Below, piece by piece: positions 1-9,340 of a DNA stretch of 63,992 nt (positions within the stretch are counted from its first letter, which is position 1; each line of letters begins with the position of its first letter). The notes below the pieces were generated by a model. That model had not been told where the DNA came from. It made no database searches and saw nothing but the letters and a program-made list of their open reading frames with translations. The position numbers and the translations under genes were made by a program. Origin of the DNA: Deinococcales bacterium (GTDB lineage Bacteria > Deinococcota > Deinococci > Deinococcales > JAAFIG01). The stretch is taken from assembly GCA_013298595.1 (NCBI GenBank), contig JAAFIG010000028.1, positions 1 through 63,992 on the forward strand, given 5' to 3'.

Positions 1-117
1 AACTGTTCGAGCTTTTCTCAAGTTTTTTGGTTGTGGCGATCTGGCTACGACACGAACTCTTTTGGTTCTAGGGGCGAACGATCTGCCACAACTTTTCTAA
101 CCACTCTTAATATACAA

Positions 118-138
118 GGGGCGAGGTATGCCTCACCC
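118..138. repeat. Small palindromic intergenic repeat (GGGCGAGG type)
   Basis: An imperfect inverted repeat GGGCGAGG-tatg-CCTCACCC. A related unit with the same GAGGC(A/G)YGCCTC core lies at 5151-5169 in the opposite orientation. Function unknown. Confidence 0.45.
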
Positions 139-230
139 ACACAACGGGATAATTAGACCTTCTACGAAAGCAGATAAATTTGTTTTGGCAAGGGAGGGGA
201 CAAGCCCCTCACCTACGAAAAATATTGCCG

Positions 231-256
231 TGTAGGGGCGACCCTTGTGGTCGCCT
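231..256. repeat. Small palindromic intergenic repeat (GTAGGG type)
   Basis: The unit is GTAGGGGCGACC-cttgt-GGTCGCC. It has the same design as the units at 5019-5046 and 15785-15810: a GTAGGG start, a CGA-containing stem and a 5-8 base loop. It lies between genes and has no coding potential. Confidence 0.5.
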
Positions 257-291
257 TGCGTCAGCGTTGGTAACACGTAAGTCAAATGTGC

Positions 292-1632
292 TTACAACTT
301 TATTGTCTCGAGCCAAGCTGCAAATTCTTTTTTTCCTCGAGCGAACAGTACAGGGCGTTTTTCGCGTTTACCAAGTTTTTTCTTGTTCTGGAATTCAATT
401 GGTTTTTCGTGTGCCTCGAGTTCTGGTACGAGCGCCCAGTTGGTGTTCATGGGTTGAAAATTCTTGGCTTCGGCAGTGGCTAAAAAACGAACTAAACCAC
501 CTAGCATGGAATTGATTGGTGGTACAACTGGCTCGAGACTAAGGGCAAGTCTGGCAGCGTTAATACCCGCTAACCAACCCGTGGCGGCACTCTCGAGATA
601 ACCTTCTGTACCTGCTAGAACTCCAGCGGTAAGCAGGCGTGGGTGTGCTTTAAATTGTAGGGTTGCCTCGAGCAGTTTGGGTGCACAAAGATAGGTGTTG
701 CGGTGCATCACTCCGTAACGGGCAATTTCGGCTTGCTCGAGTCCTGGAATGGTTTGTACCACTTCTTTTTGATCGCCCCACTTTAAGCCTGTTTGGAAGC
801 CGACAATGCTCCAGAGTTGCCCAGCCGCATCTTCTTGGCGCAGTTGTGCCACAGCGTAAGGTTCGCGTCCTGTGCGAGGATCGGGTAAACCTTTGGGTTT
901 GAGCGGACCAAATCTCGGGGTGTCTATGCCGCGCCGCGCGATTTCTTCGATCGGCATGCAACCTTCAAAAAACTCGAGTTTCTCCCAGTCGTGCGGGGTG
1001 TGCGAACGGGCTTGCTCGAGTCGAGCGTAGAATGCTAAGTACTCTTCTTTGTTAAATGGGCAATTTAAGTAATCGGCTTCTTGTCCGTAACGCCCAGCGC
1101 GGTACACCAAATCCATGTTGATGCTGTCAAACTCGAGCACAGGTGCGGCAGCGTCGTAGAAACTCAGGCGTTCACCACCTGCAAAGCGGCTGAGAATATC
1201 TTCGGCTAAGGCATCGGACGTTAAGGGTCCCGAGGCTATCACCACCACACCTTCGTCAGGTACTCGAGTTAATTCTTCGCGGATAATTTGGATGTTTGGG
1301 TTTGCCTCGAGTGCCGCGCTGACACTGGCACTAAATCCGTCTCGTTCAACCGCTAAGGCTGCACCAGCGGGTAAACGGTTGGCATCGGCGGCTTGCATGA
1401 TGTTGGCATTGGCTAGGCGCATTTCGGCTTGGAGTAATCCTTTGGCGTTGGTATCGCCTTCACCACCAAAGCTGTTGCTGCACACCAATTCAGAAGCGCC
1501 ACTCGAGCGATGAGCTGGGGTCATTTTATGGGGACGCATTTCAAAAAGTTTGACTTGAACTCCTAAACTAGCAGCAGCTAATGCCGCCTGAGAACCCGCT
1601 AAACCTGCACCAATCACAATTACTTCGTTCAT
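292..1632 (-). CDS. trmFO: TrmFO, folate/FAD-dependent tRNA m5U54 methyltransferase
   Basis: This enzyme makes 5-methyluridine at position 54 of the tRNA T loop, using methylene-tetrahydrofolate and FADH2 in the cytoplasm. The protein opens with the Rossmann motif VIGAGLAGSQAA and carries the family stretches ELVCSNSFGGE and FFEGCMPIEE, which contain the two conserved cysteines, followed by GLPDPRTGREPYAVAQLR. I chose the ATG at 1632 (446 residues), because the upstream in-frame ATGs lie inside the terminator hairpin of the preceding gene and the FAD motif must sit at the N-terminus. No clear Shine-Dalgarno is visible. It follows the subtilase gene on the same strand but is separated from it by a strong terminator, so it probably has its own promoter. 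Confidence 0.95.
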   Translation of the reverse strand: MNEVIVIGAGLAGSQAALAAASLGVQVKLFEMRPHKMTPAHRSSGASELVCSNSFGGEGDTNAKGLLQAEMRLANANIMQAADANRLPAGAALAVERDGFSASVSAALEANPNIQIIREELTRVPDEGVVVIASGPLTSDALAEDILSRFAGGERLSFYDAAAPVLEFDSINMDLVYRAGRYGQEADYLNCPFNKEEYLAFYARLEQARSHTPHDWEKLEFFEGCMPIEEIARRGIDTPRFGPLKPKGLPDPRTGREPYAVAQLRQEDAAGQLWSIVGFQTGLKWGDQKEVVQTIPGLEQAEIARYGVMHRNTYLCAPKLLEATLQFKAHPRLLTAGVLAGTEGYLESAATGWLAGINAARLALSLEPVVPPINSMLGGLVRFLATAEAKNFQPMNTNWALVPELEAHEKPIEFQNKKKLGKREKRPVLFARGKKEFAAWLETIKL

Positions 1633-1671
1633 GTTGAGTAGTTTAAGCAAAAACAGTGGGCAGGTGTGAAC

Positions 1672-1707
1672 AAAAAAAATCATCACCCGAATTCGGGTGA
1701 TGATTTT
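1672..1707 (-). terminator. Rho-independent terminator of the subtilase gene
   Basis: A perfect 32-base palindrome (1676-1707, centre at 1691/1692, arms AAAATCATCACCCGAA and its complement). On the minus strand it runs straight into a T8 tract. It separates the subtilase gene from trmFO. Confidence 0.92.
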
Positions 1708-1720
1708 GACCTCGAGAAGC

Positions 1721-3109
1721 TTATTGCACAGCTTTTAAAGCATTGACTAAACCAGCACCACAACCTTGGGAGCATTGGCTGCTCGAGAGTGCTGTGGCGG
1801 TACTTTTGAGTTTGGTCAGAATTTGGGCTGGGGTGAGGCTGCTGTTGCGAGCCAACATCAAACTGACCAAACCTGCCACGTGCGGGGTTGCCATACTGGT
1901 GCCTTGGTAATAGGTGTAGGTGTAAGCGGTACCTGCACTGTTGCGTAACGTGGAGAGCACACCGTCGTCGAGTACGCCATTGCCGTTGGTATCCGATTGG
2001 GTATCGCCACCTGGTGCGGCAACATCCACATACGAACCATAATTGCTGTAATACGCTTTGCCATTGCTGCGGTTTAAGGCGGCGACGGTAATGGTGTTGT
2101 TGCACGAAGCTGGGGTAAATGTGGCGGTGTCTTTGTTGCTGTTACCAGCGGCAACCACCACCGAAACACCTCGAGCGGTAACATCGTTAATCGCGTTTTG
2201 CGTGGCAGTATCGTTGGTGGCACAGGTCTGACCAGCACTGAGCGAACCACCAAGGCTCATGTTAATGACTTTGGCTGGGTTGGCATTGGCTGGAACACCT
2301 GCCACGCTCATACCACCAGACCAACGAATCGCATCAATGATATCAGCGGTGCTACCACCACATCTGCCAAGTACTCGAATTGGTAAAATTCGGGCATTCC
2401 AATTAACACCTGCCACACCAACACCATTGTTAGTGCTCGCACCAATCGTACCTGCAACGTGCGTGCCATGCCATGAACTCGAGCGAGTCACACCATTGCA
2501 AGTGCCGCTATCGCCGACATCGGTGGCATCAGAATCGCGTCCATTGCCATCTTTAGCGGTGGTACTGCTGCTGATAAAATCGTAGCCACCCACAAAACGC
2601 CCTGATAAATCTGGGTGTGCGGTTTTGCCTGTGTCTATGACAGCTACAATGGGGCTATTTGCGCCAGTGGTTAAGTCCCAAGCAGCAGGTAAACTCATCG
2701 CACCATAATGCCATTGGCTGCCATAACTCGGGTCGTTGGGTACAGCGGCTGGGTAATACAAGTAATTGGGTTGGGCAAATTCGACATCAGCTCGAGCACT
2801 GAGTTGCTCGACCAATTCGGGTACGGTTAACCGAGCACCTTGCACTTGTACACCACTCGAGATGTCATAGAGCACTTCGCCACTGTCGAGGTTGCGTTGT
2901 ACGCTTAAATTTGCACCTGCCACACTTAAACTGCTAGGAGCAAGGTTGCTGTCCTTAAATTTAACCAAAACTTCGCCAGCAACATATTGCGGACTGGTAT
3001 CAAAATTGCTTTGCGAACCAGTGTCCACATCCAGGCTGGGTGCATTGTTACATGCACCCAGAAATGCCACGACTAAACCAGAAATGCCAAGACCTTGCCA
3101 TTTTTTCAT
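1721..3109 (-). CDS. Secreted subtilisin-like (S8) serine protease, lipoprotein
   Basis: A 462-residue extracellular protease. The N-terminus is a lipoprotein signal with lipobox LGAC (Cys20). An inhibitor-like propeptide follows, starting with the typical AGEVLVKFK (about 44-115). The catalytic domain shows Asp159 (AVIDTG), His214 (WHGTHVAG), oxyanion Asn323 (AAGN) and Ser405 (GTSMATPHVAG), so all key residues are present. Two extra cysteine pairs suggest disulfides. The ATG at 3109 has a Shine-Dalgarno, CGGAGG, five bases upstream. The product is probably anchored to a membrane and exposed outside the cytoplasm; its substrate is unknown and peptide scavenging is the usual role. A second S8 lipoprotein of different build lies at 55839-57449. 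Confidence 0.93.
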   Translation of the reverse strand: MKKWQGLGISGLVVAFLGACNNAPSLDVDTGSQSNFDTSPQYVAGEVLVKFKDSNLAPSSLSVAGANLSVQRNLDSGEVLYDISSGVQVQGARLTVPELVEQLSARADVEFAQPNYLYYPAAVPNDPSYGSQWHYGAMSLPAAWDLTTGANSPIVAVIDTGKTAHPDLSGRFVGGYDFISSSTTAKDGNGRDSDATDVGDSGTCNGVTRSSSWHGTHVAGTIGASTNNGVGVAGVNWNARILPIRVLGRCGGSTADIIDAIRWSGGMSVAGVPANANPAKVINMSLGGSLSAGQTCATNDTATQNAINDVTARGVSVVVAAGNSNKDTATFTPASCNNTITVAALNRSNGKAYYSNYGSYVDVAAPGGDTQSDTNGNGVLDDGVLSTLRNSAGTAYTYTYYQGTSMATPHVAGLVSLMLARNSSLTPAQILTKLKSTATALSSSQCSQGCGAGLVNALKAVQ

Positions 3110-3521
3110 ATTGCCTCCGAGTTGTAGTAGTACACCCTTAGATTACACATATCTGAAAAATAAAAGCAAGTTTTTCTCGTGATAAAATTCATACTTGACG
3201 CATTGCTATAGAAAAGTAATTCGAGTAGTAAACAGTTTTTGTAAAGTAAGTAAACTCGAGACCATATTGAGAGTTAGACTACAAAACTATAGAAGTCTAA
3301 AGCGCAATTCTATACTGCTGATACCCCTAAGGACTTCCCAAAGTGAGTATCAAGCCTTAGAATGCAGATTGAAAGGCGTATTCATGTTCAAATCTATGCA
3401 AAACTTGATTGCGCGAAAACCATTGCGCGGCTAAAAACGCTAAGCCGCGCCTTATGACACGATTCTAAAAAATTGTTACTCGAGCACGTACTCGAGTCTT
3501 TATTTCCTGTGAGGAGTTTTT
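3110..3521. other. Intergenic region between the protease and lysS
   Basis: No supported gene. The stretch should hold the divergent promoters of the protease and lysS. A hairpin at 3425-3450 (GCGCGGCT / AGCCGCGC) and a pair of CTCGAG sites six bases apart at 3479-3496, able to form a small stem, lie in the lysS leader. The open frame at 3195-3434 lacks a ribosome site and any recognisable similarity, so I do not call it. Confidence 0.5.
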
Positions 3522-5009
3522 ATGCCTGAAATCCATGAACAAACCCAAGCACGTCTCAATAATTTAAGTCAACTCGAAGCGGCTGGTTTTGAGCGTTTCC
3601 CGTATGCTTACCCTAAAACCCATGATGCAGCGGCTTTGCACACAAAATTTGCTGCTCCACTCGAGCCAGGTTTGGAATGGCTCGAGGAAAAAGTGTCTTT
3701 GGCTGGGCGAATTATTTCGTGGCGCGATACGGGTAAACTGATTTTTGCGGATTTACAAGACGAATCTGGGCGGATTCAATTGTTTATGTCTAAAAATGCA
3801 ATTGCCCAATTTGATGCGGCAAAATTTATTGACCTAGGTGACATTATTGGTGTTGAAGGTCATCTCATGACCACCAAAACAGGCATGTTATCAGTCAAAG
3901 TGACTGGTTTTACGCCACTGGTCAAATCTTTGCATCCGCTGCCCAGCGATTACTACGGACTTGCCGATAAGGAATTGCGGTATCGCCGACGTTACTTAGA
4001 TTTGATTGTTTCGCCAGACTCGAGAAAAACCTTTGTCACTCGCAGTAAAATAGTGCGATTCATTCGCAATTTTTTAGATGCTAAAAACTTTATGGAAGTT
4101 GAAGGTCCAACCCTGCAAGCCATCGCAGGTGGTACCGAAGCTAAACCATTCCTCACGCATCACAACGCGCTATCTCACGATTTTTCCTTACGTATTGCTC
4201 TTGAGTTACACCTCAAACGTCTCTTGGTTGGCGGTTTTGAACGCGTCTACGAAATCGGACGGGTTTACCGCAACGAAGGCATCGATCAAACCCACAGCCC
4301 AGAATTCACCATGCTCGAATTGTACTGGGCATATGTGGATTACGAAGCGATTATGCAACTGGTCGAAGAACTCTTCTCGAGTTTAGCCGTTGAAATCACT
4401 GGTGGTACACAAATCGAGTACGCGAGCCAGAGCTTAAATTTCGCTGCTCCATTTGCGCGTCTCGAGTATGTCCCAGCACTTTTGAAGTATGTTCCAGATT
4501 TAGATTTTGATCCACTCGAGTTAGATAAATTGCGAGCCTTCTGCGATGCCCGTTACCCGCAGTGGAAAGCCGTGCCTGATTACAAGCTGCTTGATAAATT
4601 GTTTGGTATGTATGTCGAGCCACTAATTCAAAACCCGACCTTTGTGATTCATCATCCGACTGTGATTAGCCCACTAGCGAAGCCACACCGCACTTTGAAC
4701 GGTGTGACTGAACGCTTTGAGTTATTTGCCAGCGGTTTTGAGATTGCCAACGCTTTTTCTGAACTCAACGATGCCTTTGATCAACGTGCGCGGTTTGAAG
4801 CACAAGCTGCTCGACGTGTTGCTGGTGACGACGAAGCGCCAGAACTGGATGAAGATTTCCTGCTGGCTCTCGAGTATGGAATGCCACCAGCAGGAGGCTT
4901 GGGATTTGGTATTGACCGTTTGGCAATGTTTTTTACCAACCAAACCAGCCTCCGCGATGTGCTGCTTTTTCCGCTCTTGAAACCAGAACGACACGTCGAA
5001 ACAGAGTAG
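3522..5009 (+). CDS. lysS: Lysyl-tRNA synthetase, class II
   Basis: Charges tRNA-Lys with lysine in the cytoplasm. The 495-residue length is normal. An N-terminal OB-fold that binds the anticodon (about 60-145, with [17 protein letters not shown]) precedes the class II catalytic domain. Motif 2 reads [20 protein letters not shown] and motif 3 [15 protein letters not shown], both intact. The ATG at 3522 follows GTGAGGAG at good spacing. The gene appears to stand alone, with hairpin repeats downstream. Confidence 0.97.
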   Translation: MPEIHEQTQARLNNLSQLEAAGFERFPYAYPKTHDAAALHTKFAAPLEPGLEWLEEKVSLAGRIISWRDTGKLIFADLQDESGRIQLFMSKNAIAQFDAAKFIDLGDIIGVEGHLMTTKTGMLSVKVTGFTPLVKSLHPLPSDYYGLADKELRYRRRYLDLIVSPDSRKTFVTRSKIVRFIRNFLDAKNFMEVEGPTLQAIAGGTEAKPFLTHHNALSHDFSLRIALELHLKRLLVGGFERVYEIGRVYRNEGIDQTHSPEFTMLELYWAYVDYEAIMQLVEELFSSLAVEITGGTQIEYASQSLNFAAPFARLEYVPALLKYVPDLDFDPLELDKLRAFCDARYPQWKAVPDYKLLDKLFGMYVEPLIQNPTFVIHHPTVISPLAKPHRTLNGVTERFELFASGFEIANAFSELNDAFDQRARFEAQAARRVAGDDEAPELDEDFLLALEYGMPPAGGLGFGIDRLAMFFTNQTSLRDVLLFPLLKPERHVETE

Positions 5010-5018
5010 TCATTATTG

Positions 5019-5046
5019 TGTGGGACGAGCGCACTTCGTCCCTACA
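5019..5046. repeat. Small palindromic intergenic repeat (GTAGGG type)
   Basis: Read on the minus strand it is TGTAGGGACGAA-gtgcgc-TCGTCCC, an inverted repeat without a T run. It has the same design as the units at 231-256 and 15785-15810. Confidence 0.5.
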
Positions 5047-5150
5047 GCTTTTTCCCACGCAATGTTTTTGCCCCTCGAGATTTTTCAAAGGCAATGTAAA
5101 CAAATCCAAGCGGGTATTACTTTCTCGAGCTTAGTGCGATTACCGTAGCG

Positions 5151-5169
5151 CTGAGGCGTGCCTCGCCCC
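5151..5169. repeat. Small palindromic intergenic repeat (GGGCGAGG type)
   Basis: GAGG-cgtg-CCTCGCCCC, the reverse orientation of the unit at 118-138. Together with the unit at 5019 it fills the lysS-proC gap. Confidence 0.4.
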
Positions 5170-5253
5170 ATTTGGATCATTCTCGAGAGTCAATAAAGCC
5201 TGTGTTGGGCATCTCCTCATGTGGCGTAAAGCCATGACTCGAGGTTGTACCGC

Positions 5254-5259
5254 TATAAT
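5254..5259 (+). promoter_or_regulatory. -10 box of proC (leaderless start)
   Basis: A perfect TATAAT ends seven bases before the proC ATG at 5267, so transcription should begin at or next to the start codon. This promoter decides the start, since no Shine-Dalgarno is present. Confidence 0.75.
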
Positions 5260-5266
5260 GTGGTTA

Positions 5267-6055
5267 ATGAAACTGGGTGTTGTTGGTGTTGGCAAAATGG
5301 GTGAAGCCATTCTCGAGGGTGTGCTTGGGTCGCGGTTACTCGAGCATTCCGAAGTCGGTGTGATTGGTGGTGTGTCGCGGCGAGCTGCCGAAGTTGCCGA
5401 GAAACACGGGGTGGCTTTGCTATCTAAAGCTGATCTTCGCAGCGCCGAACGGGTTTTAATTTGTGTGCAACCCAAAGTTTTCCCAGAAATTTGTCAATGG
5501 ATTGCTCATCCGAACGCTGGGTTTATTAGCATTATGGCTGGTGTGAATTTAGCCAGTTTGTCGCGGCGTATTGGTTCGCGGCGGGTGGTGCGGGTCATGC
5601 CGAATTTGGGTGCAACCATTCATAAGAGTGCAACTGCTATTGTCGGTATGCCCGAAGCTGCGGAGAGTGGCGATCTCGAGTTTGCACAGGCGTTGTTTGC
5701 AGCAGTGGGTGATGTTTACGATTTGCCCGAAGCACTTTTTAATACCTTTACAGGTATGGTTGGGTCTGGTCCTGCGTATGCGGCTATTTTTGCCGAAGCA
5801 CTAGCCGATGGCGGTGTGCGAATGGGCTTGAATCGTAAATTAGCGATTGAGTTAGCAGGTAAGTTACTGATTTCCACAGGTGAGTTGTTGTTGCGAAGAG
5901 TGCATCCCAGTATTCTTAAAGATGAAGTGGCGAGTCCAGGTGGTACGACCATTGCGGGTATTGCCGAAATCGAACGCTATACTTTTCGGGCTGCAATTAT
6001 TGAAGCGGTACGGGCTGCAACTGAACGTGGTCAGCAATTAGGAGAAGACAAATGA
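5267..6055 (+). CDS. proC: Pyrroline-5-carboxylate reductase
   Basis: Performs the last step of proline synthesis, reducing pyrroline-5-carboxylate with NAD(P)H. The protein (262 residues) begins [16 protein letters not shown], the Rossmann GxGxxG motif at the very N-terminus, and carries the family signature near the C-terminus ([16 protein letters not shown]) after [17 protein letters not shown]. The longer open frame upstream is not used: the ATG at 5267 lies seven bases after TATAAT, which indicates a leaderless message. Its stop overlaps the ATG of the next gene (ATGA), so the two are translationally coupled. Confidence 0.95.
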   Translation: MKLGVVGVGKMGEAILEGVLGSRLLEHSEVGVIGGVSRRAAEVAEKHGVALLSKADLRSAERVLICVQPKVFPEICQWIAHPNAGFISIMAGVNLASLSRRIGSRRVVRVMPNLGATIHKSATAIVGMPEAAESGDLEFAQALFAAVGDVYDLPEALFNTFTGMVGSGPAYAAIFAEALADGGVRMGLNRKLAIELAGKLLISTGELLLRRVHPSILKDEVASPGGTTIAGIAEIERYTFRAAIIEAVRAATERGQQLGEDK

Positions 6056-6612
6056 AACGCTTTATCATTGTGGTACTGGCATTATTGTTGGTCTCGAGCC
6101 AAGCGCAACAAGGTGGGTATTTTCCTTTAAAAGTGGGCATGCGTTGGGTGTACTCGAGTGGTGAAATTCAGGAGTATGCTCGTGAGGACACGATTTTTAA
6201 TACGAAAGTGGTTGTGATGCAGCGTACTGTCAAGGATCAATTAGCGGGTGAAGATTACTTAGCTGCTAATGGTACAGGTGTGAATTTGGTGGCTAGTCGT
6301 TCTGGGCAACAAGTGACGCGCTACAACCCACCGATTATTATTTATCCAAAAGCGCCATTAAAAGTGGGTATGCAGTGGCAAAGCACAGCTGATATTGGTG
6401 GCGGTTCTAAAATCACCATTGCTACTCAAGTGATTGGTACAGCTGGTGTGAAAATCAAACCTGGGCGTTTTAATGCGTTTATTATTCGCAGCAGTGTTTA
6501 CCAAGCCGATGGCAGTACTGCCACCAACGATTTGTATTTTGTACCCAGTGTTGGCACAGTACGCTACGTTTACGAAGATGGTAACACGATTGATTTAGTC
6601 TCGAGAAAGTAA
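6052..6612 (+). CDS. Secreted protein of unknown function
   Basis: A 186-residue protein with a classical signal peptide ([19 protein letters not shown], cleavage after SQA likely). The mature part starts [14 protein letters not shown], a pattern common in small exported beta-rich proteins, in which the YFP-L--G--W-Y segment precedes a lipocalin- or LolA-like sheet. I do not recognise a named family. It overlaps proC by four bases (ATGA), so it is co-transcribed, with no obvious functional link to proline synthesis. Its 3' end overlaps the convergent TfoX-like gene by 18 bases. Confidence 0.8.
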   Translation: MKRFIIVVLALLLVSSQAQQGGYFPLKVGMRWVYSSGEIQEYAREDTIFNTKVVVMQRTVKDQLAGEDYLAANGTGVNLVASRSGQQVTRYNPPIIIYPKAPLKVGMQWQSTADIGGGSKITIATQVIGTAGVKIKPGRFNAFIIRSSVYQADGSTATNDLYFVPSVGTVRYVYEDGNTIDLVSRK

Positions 6613-6957
6613 GAGTCCATGTTGTAAAGCAGCAGCTTCCTCGAGTAAGTAGGCTTGTTGCTTTTGGTTGATGTGTTGCCAGGGCATTTGAGTAATTGCG
6701 CCGTGTAATTGTAAAACCAAATTGGGTTGGTGTTGCGGATTGTGTTGTAACAACAACGAATATGTTTCTAATGCACCAAGTTGCACTAAATCGGCTCGAG
6801 TGCGTACCTTGATTTTTTCAAGTGCTGCACAGAGATTGTTGTTGATGTTGTGGAGTTTGGCAACAGGAATTTGTTTTGGGTCGGTGTTGAATTTGGCGTA
6901 CCACCATGCCAGTACACTGCACCACCATCGAAACATGTTCAAAGTCCAAACGCGCAT
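6595..6957 (-). CDS. TfoX C-terminal domain-like protein
   Basis: A 120-residue protein whose residues about 32-110 match the TfoX C-terminal (helix-hairpin-helix-like) domain: a first helix ending in TRADLVQLGALETYSLL, then NLVLQLHGAITQMPWQHINQ, the equivalent of the usual NLLYALEGALRGxHWNELP stretch. The TfoX N-terminal domain is missing; instead there is a tryptophan-rich segment (FRWWCSVLAWWYAKF) that could lie in a membrane. In other bacteria TfoX/Sxy promotes competence gene expression, but stand-alone C-terminal domains have no settled role. A TAAACT box nine bases before the ATG suggests a leaderless message. Confidence 0.75.
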   Translation of the reverse strand: MRVWTLNMFRWWCSVLAWWYAKFNTDPKQIPVAKLHNINNNLCAALEKIKVRTRADLVQLGALETYSLLLQHNPQHQPNLVLQLHGAITQMPWQHINQKQQAYLLEEAAALQHGLLLSRD

Positions 6958-7017
6958 AATGCGGGTAGTTTAACGTGGTTCCTCGAGAGTTAGATGAAAT
7001 GCTGGCATGTATGGCAA

Positions 7018-8436
7018 TTATGGCTCAAGGAAATCCAGTAAGTCGGCATGTTCAACTTCGATAATCATGTTTTGCCCTCGGAAAACAATTTGTCCAGCTT
7101 CTAAACTGGCTTCAAATAATTGATGTCCACCAACCCCTGCAAAAAAAGCTTTAGCAGCTTGGCTATTTTTTAAACGCACCACTCGTTTTTCGGGGATTTT
7201 TTTGCGTTGTTCATCTTGATTTTTTAAATGGGTTAATGCCAGTGTGGTTGGGTCTATGTTTAAATTGGCTGTGGCAGCACTGACTTCAGGGATAAATTGA
7301 AATTGTCCACGTTGCCGTCCAATAATAGCTTCGGCAGCAGTTTTTCCTTGTAATCGTGGGTGTTCGATAGCAACGATCTTGCCATGTTCAAAGAAAATCA
7401 TTGAATCATCTAAATTAAGGACTCCGTTGACAGGACTCACTGTTAACATCTGCATTAAACCAACAGCTCCACCAATATTCTCGAGCCGTCCAGAGAAGCC
7501 TGTGTTGTTTTGAATTTCGATTTTGAAGCGTCCTAATTCTGATTCTAAGGTTTGTAATTGTTGTTTGGTTTCGATTTCGGCAGTTAAATCTTTGATACTG
7601 GTAATGGCTCCGACGACAATGCCATTATGGTCACGGCGTGGTTGAGCATGGTAACGCACTAAACACTCGAGACCATCTTGGCGCAGCAAAACCAATTGTA
7701 ATGTGACAGCTTGTCCTTTTGCCAAGGCGAAAATAATTTGAATAATCTGTGCCTGATTTTCTGCGCGAACAAATTCGGTCAGGCTGCGCCCAATGAAATC
7801 TTTAGCAGGAGCCGCTAGTAGTGTTTCAACATAGGTGTTGACAAATTCAACCACGCCATTTTGGTCAGTGAGCATCACTCCTTCTTGAACAGCTTGGGCA
7901 ACTGAAATGGCTAAATCGTGTTGTACAAAACTGTTTTCTCGAGGTTTTGCTGGGTTGTGTTTATATTGTGCTAACACCAATAAATGTTGTGCGATTTGAT
8001 CGGCAAAACCAATGATTAATTCGCGTTGCACAGCTAGGGTATGCAGTGGTTCAGGTGGTGCGCCGAGTAACCATAATGCCCCAATATTGCCTTCGGGCAT
8101 AGTAATAGCTGTGGCGTAAGCGTTTTTATAGGTTGTTGATTGGGTAAATTCAGCAATTTGTTGCAGCACTCGATGCTCGAGAAATTGCCGAGCCTGCGTT
8201 GGAATGAGCCAATCGGGTATTTGCAAATGCTCGAGTTTGCTGCTTTGTGCATTTAATCCGTAAGCACCTATGATTTTGATGCCACGATTTGAAATGAGGG
8301 CAATAAATGCAGCTTGGCAACGCAAAGATAAGGCTGCTAAATGGGTGGTTCTTTGGGCTGTGCTGGTGAGTTGCTCGATCACCGAGGAGTATCGTTCGAT
8401 GGCACTGAGTGATACTGATGTGGGTGATGAATTCAT
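7018..8436 (-). CDS. GAF-PAS-PATAN (DUF4388) sensory protein
   Basis: A soluble 472-residue signalling protein with no transmembrane segment. Residues about 10-150 look like a GAF domain. Residues about 175-290 are a PAS domain with its C-terminal motif (MLTDQNGVVEFVNTYVE and later GAITSIKDLTAEIE). A short coiled coil follows, and residues about 320-400 are a PATAN/DUF4388 domain (FSGRLENIGGAVGLMQML, FFEHGKIVAIEH). No kinase, GGDEF or DNA-binding domain is present, so it must pass its signal on by protein contact. PATAN domains are known from cyanobacterial and Deinococcus response regulators that act on motility or partner proteins. AAGGG upstream of the ATG may serve as Shine-Dalgarno. Confidence 0.85.
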   Translation of the reverse strand: MNSSPTSVSLSAIERYSSVIEQLTSTAQRTTHLAALSLRCQAAFIALISNRGIKIIGAYGLNAQSSKLEHLQIPDWLIPTQARQFLEHRVLQQIAEFTQSTTYKNAYATAITMPEGNIGALWLLGAPPEPLHTLAVQRELIIGFADQIAQHLLVLAQYKHNPAKPRENSFVQHDLAISVAQAVQEGVMLTDQNGVVEFVNTYVETLLAAPAKDFIGRSLTEFVRAENQAQIIQIIFALAKGQAVTLQLVLLRQDGLECLVRYHAQPRRDHNGIVVGAITSIKDLTAEIETKQQLQTLESELGRFKIEIQNNTGFSGRLENIGGAVGLMQMLTVSPVNGVLNLDDSMIFFEHGKIVAIEHPRLQGKTAAEAIIGRQRGQFQFIPEVSAATANLNIDPTTLALTHLKNQDEQRKKIPEKRVVRLKNSQAAKAFFAGVGGHQLFEASLEAGQIVFRGQNMIIEVEHADLLDFLEP

Positions 8437-8767
8437 AGTGTTTGCCCTTTAGAAGATGTTAAATGATGTTTGTTGGCATGTAGTGTACCGAGTGATTTGG
8501 TTTTCAAATGTGTAAAAATCACGCTACTGTAAAAATATAAACAAAAATCAATCCCCTGCTACTATTATGCTGTAAAAAACAGGTATAGATTTCTGCCAAA
8601 AGAGTTTACTAAAACTTTCGGATCGAATTGGGTGTTTGACGTAATGAAGTGTTTTCAAAAATCAACTAGAGCAGAAATCAGTACCAGTTTTATCTTTTAT
8701 AAATGGTTTGAAGGCTTTGTAGGGTACTTCATACTTTAAATACTTCGAGTATCGTACTATTTGGCAG
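8437..8767. other. AT-rich divergent promoter region
   Basis: No gene is seen. The region is AT-rich, free of CTCGAG, and separates the sensory gene (minus) from the MarR gene (plus). The only feature I can define is the MarR promoter and its candidate operator at the right end. Confidence 0.5.
8740..8760 (+). promoter_or_regulatory. MarR promoter and candidate self-operator
   Basis: The -10 box TACTAT (8755-8760) lies seven bases before the marR ATG, predicting a leaderless transcript. Just upstream, ATACT-TCG-AGTAT (8740-8752) is a perfect 5-3-5 inverted repeat in the -35/-10 spacer, where a MarR dimer would block polymerase. The operator role is inferred. Confidence 0.5.
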
Positions 8768-9289
8768 ATGAATGATTCGATCACCGAAAAAATCGTAACT
8801 CGAACTACACTTGACCCACCCGAACCTCGAGAAAACCTCGAGAGCAGTGTTGTGATGCTGCTTCACCAAATTGCCCACCACGGACGTAACATGTTCATAG
8901 ACGAACTCGGACGCGAAAAACTGGCATTATCACACTGGATGATTCTCGATGAACTTGGCGAAAAAAGTGCTGCTGCCACCATGCGTGAACTCTCCGAAAA
9001 AGTTGGTATGCCACCCTCGAGCGTGACCGGACTGGTTGATATTCTGGTTGAACAAAACAGCCTCGAGCGGTTCAACGACCCCGATGACCGCCGAGTGGTA
9101 CGGGTACGTCTGACCAGCAGTGGTTTAGAACATGTCGCACGCATTCGAGCGCAACTGATGAACCAATACCGCATGGCAATGCAGGACATGACACAAGCCG
9201 AACTCGAGTTGTTATCGCAAATGTACCAACGCATGCTGAAACGCATGATCGAGCATCGGCAGAACACCGAACGGAGGCGCAATGAATAA
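8768..9289 (+). CDS. MarR-family transcriptional regulator
   Basis: A 173-residue winged-helix regulator. The core (about 25-160) reads like MarR: a helix with LSHWMILDELGEKSAAATMRELSEK, recognition helix MPPSSVTGLVDILVEQNSLERF, and the wing DDRRVVRVRLTSSGLE. The start at 8768 follows the -10 box TACTAT by seven bases. It lies 51 bases before the RND pump on the same strand, the usual position for a repressor that controls a drug pump and itself; the ligand is unknown. Confidence 0.93.
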   Translation: MNDSITEKIVTRTTLDPPEPRENLESSVVMLLHQIAHHGRNMFIDELGREKLALSHWMILDELGEKSAAATMRELSEKVGMPPSSVTGLVDILVEQNSLERFNDPDDRRVVRVRLTSSGLEHVARIRAQLMNQYRMAMQDMTQAELELLSQMYQRMLKRMIEHRQNTERRRNE

Positions 9290-9340
9290 AGCTGACAATT
9301 TTCGAGTACAACCTATTGATTGCTTTCCTTGGAGATACTT

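Larger units (their letters stand above)
1..291. other. Non-coding stretch with small hairpins
   Basis: I see no convincing gene here. The stretch lies downstream of trmFO and holds three short GC-rich hairpins: about 118-138 (GGGCGAGG / CCTCACCC), 195-210 (AGGGG / CCCCT) and 236-255 (GGCGACC / GGTCGCC, preceded by GTAGGG). The last one belongs to a set of similar intergenic hairpins seen elsewhere in the window. None has a long T run, so a terminator role for trmFO is uncertain. Confidence 0.5.

Noticed and set aside
3195-3434. 79-residue open frame between the protease and lysS
   Set aside because: No ribosome site or -10 box at the start, no recognisable similarity, and it overlaps the lysS leader hairpin region.
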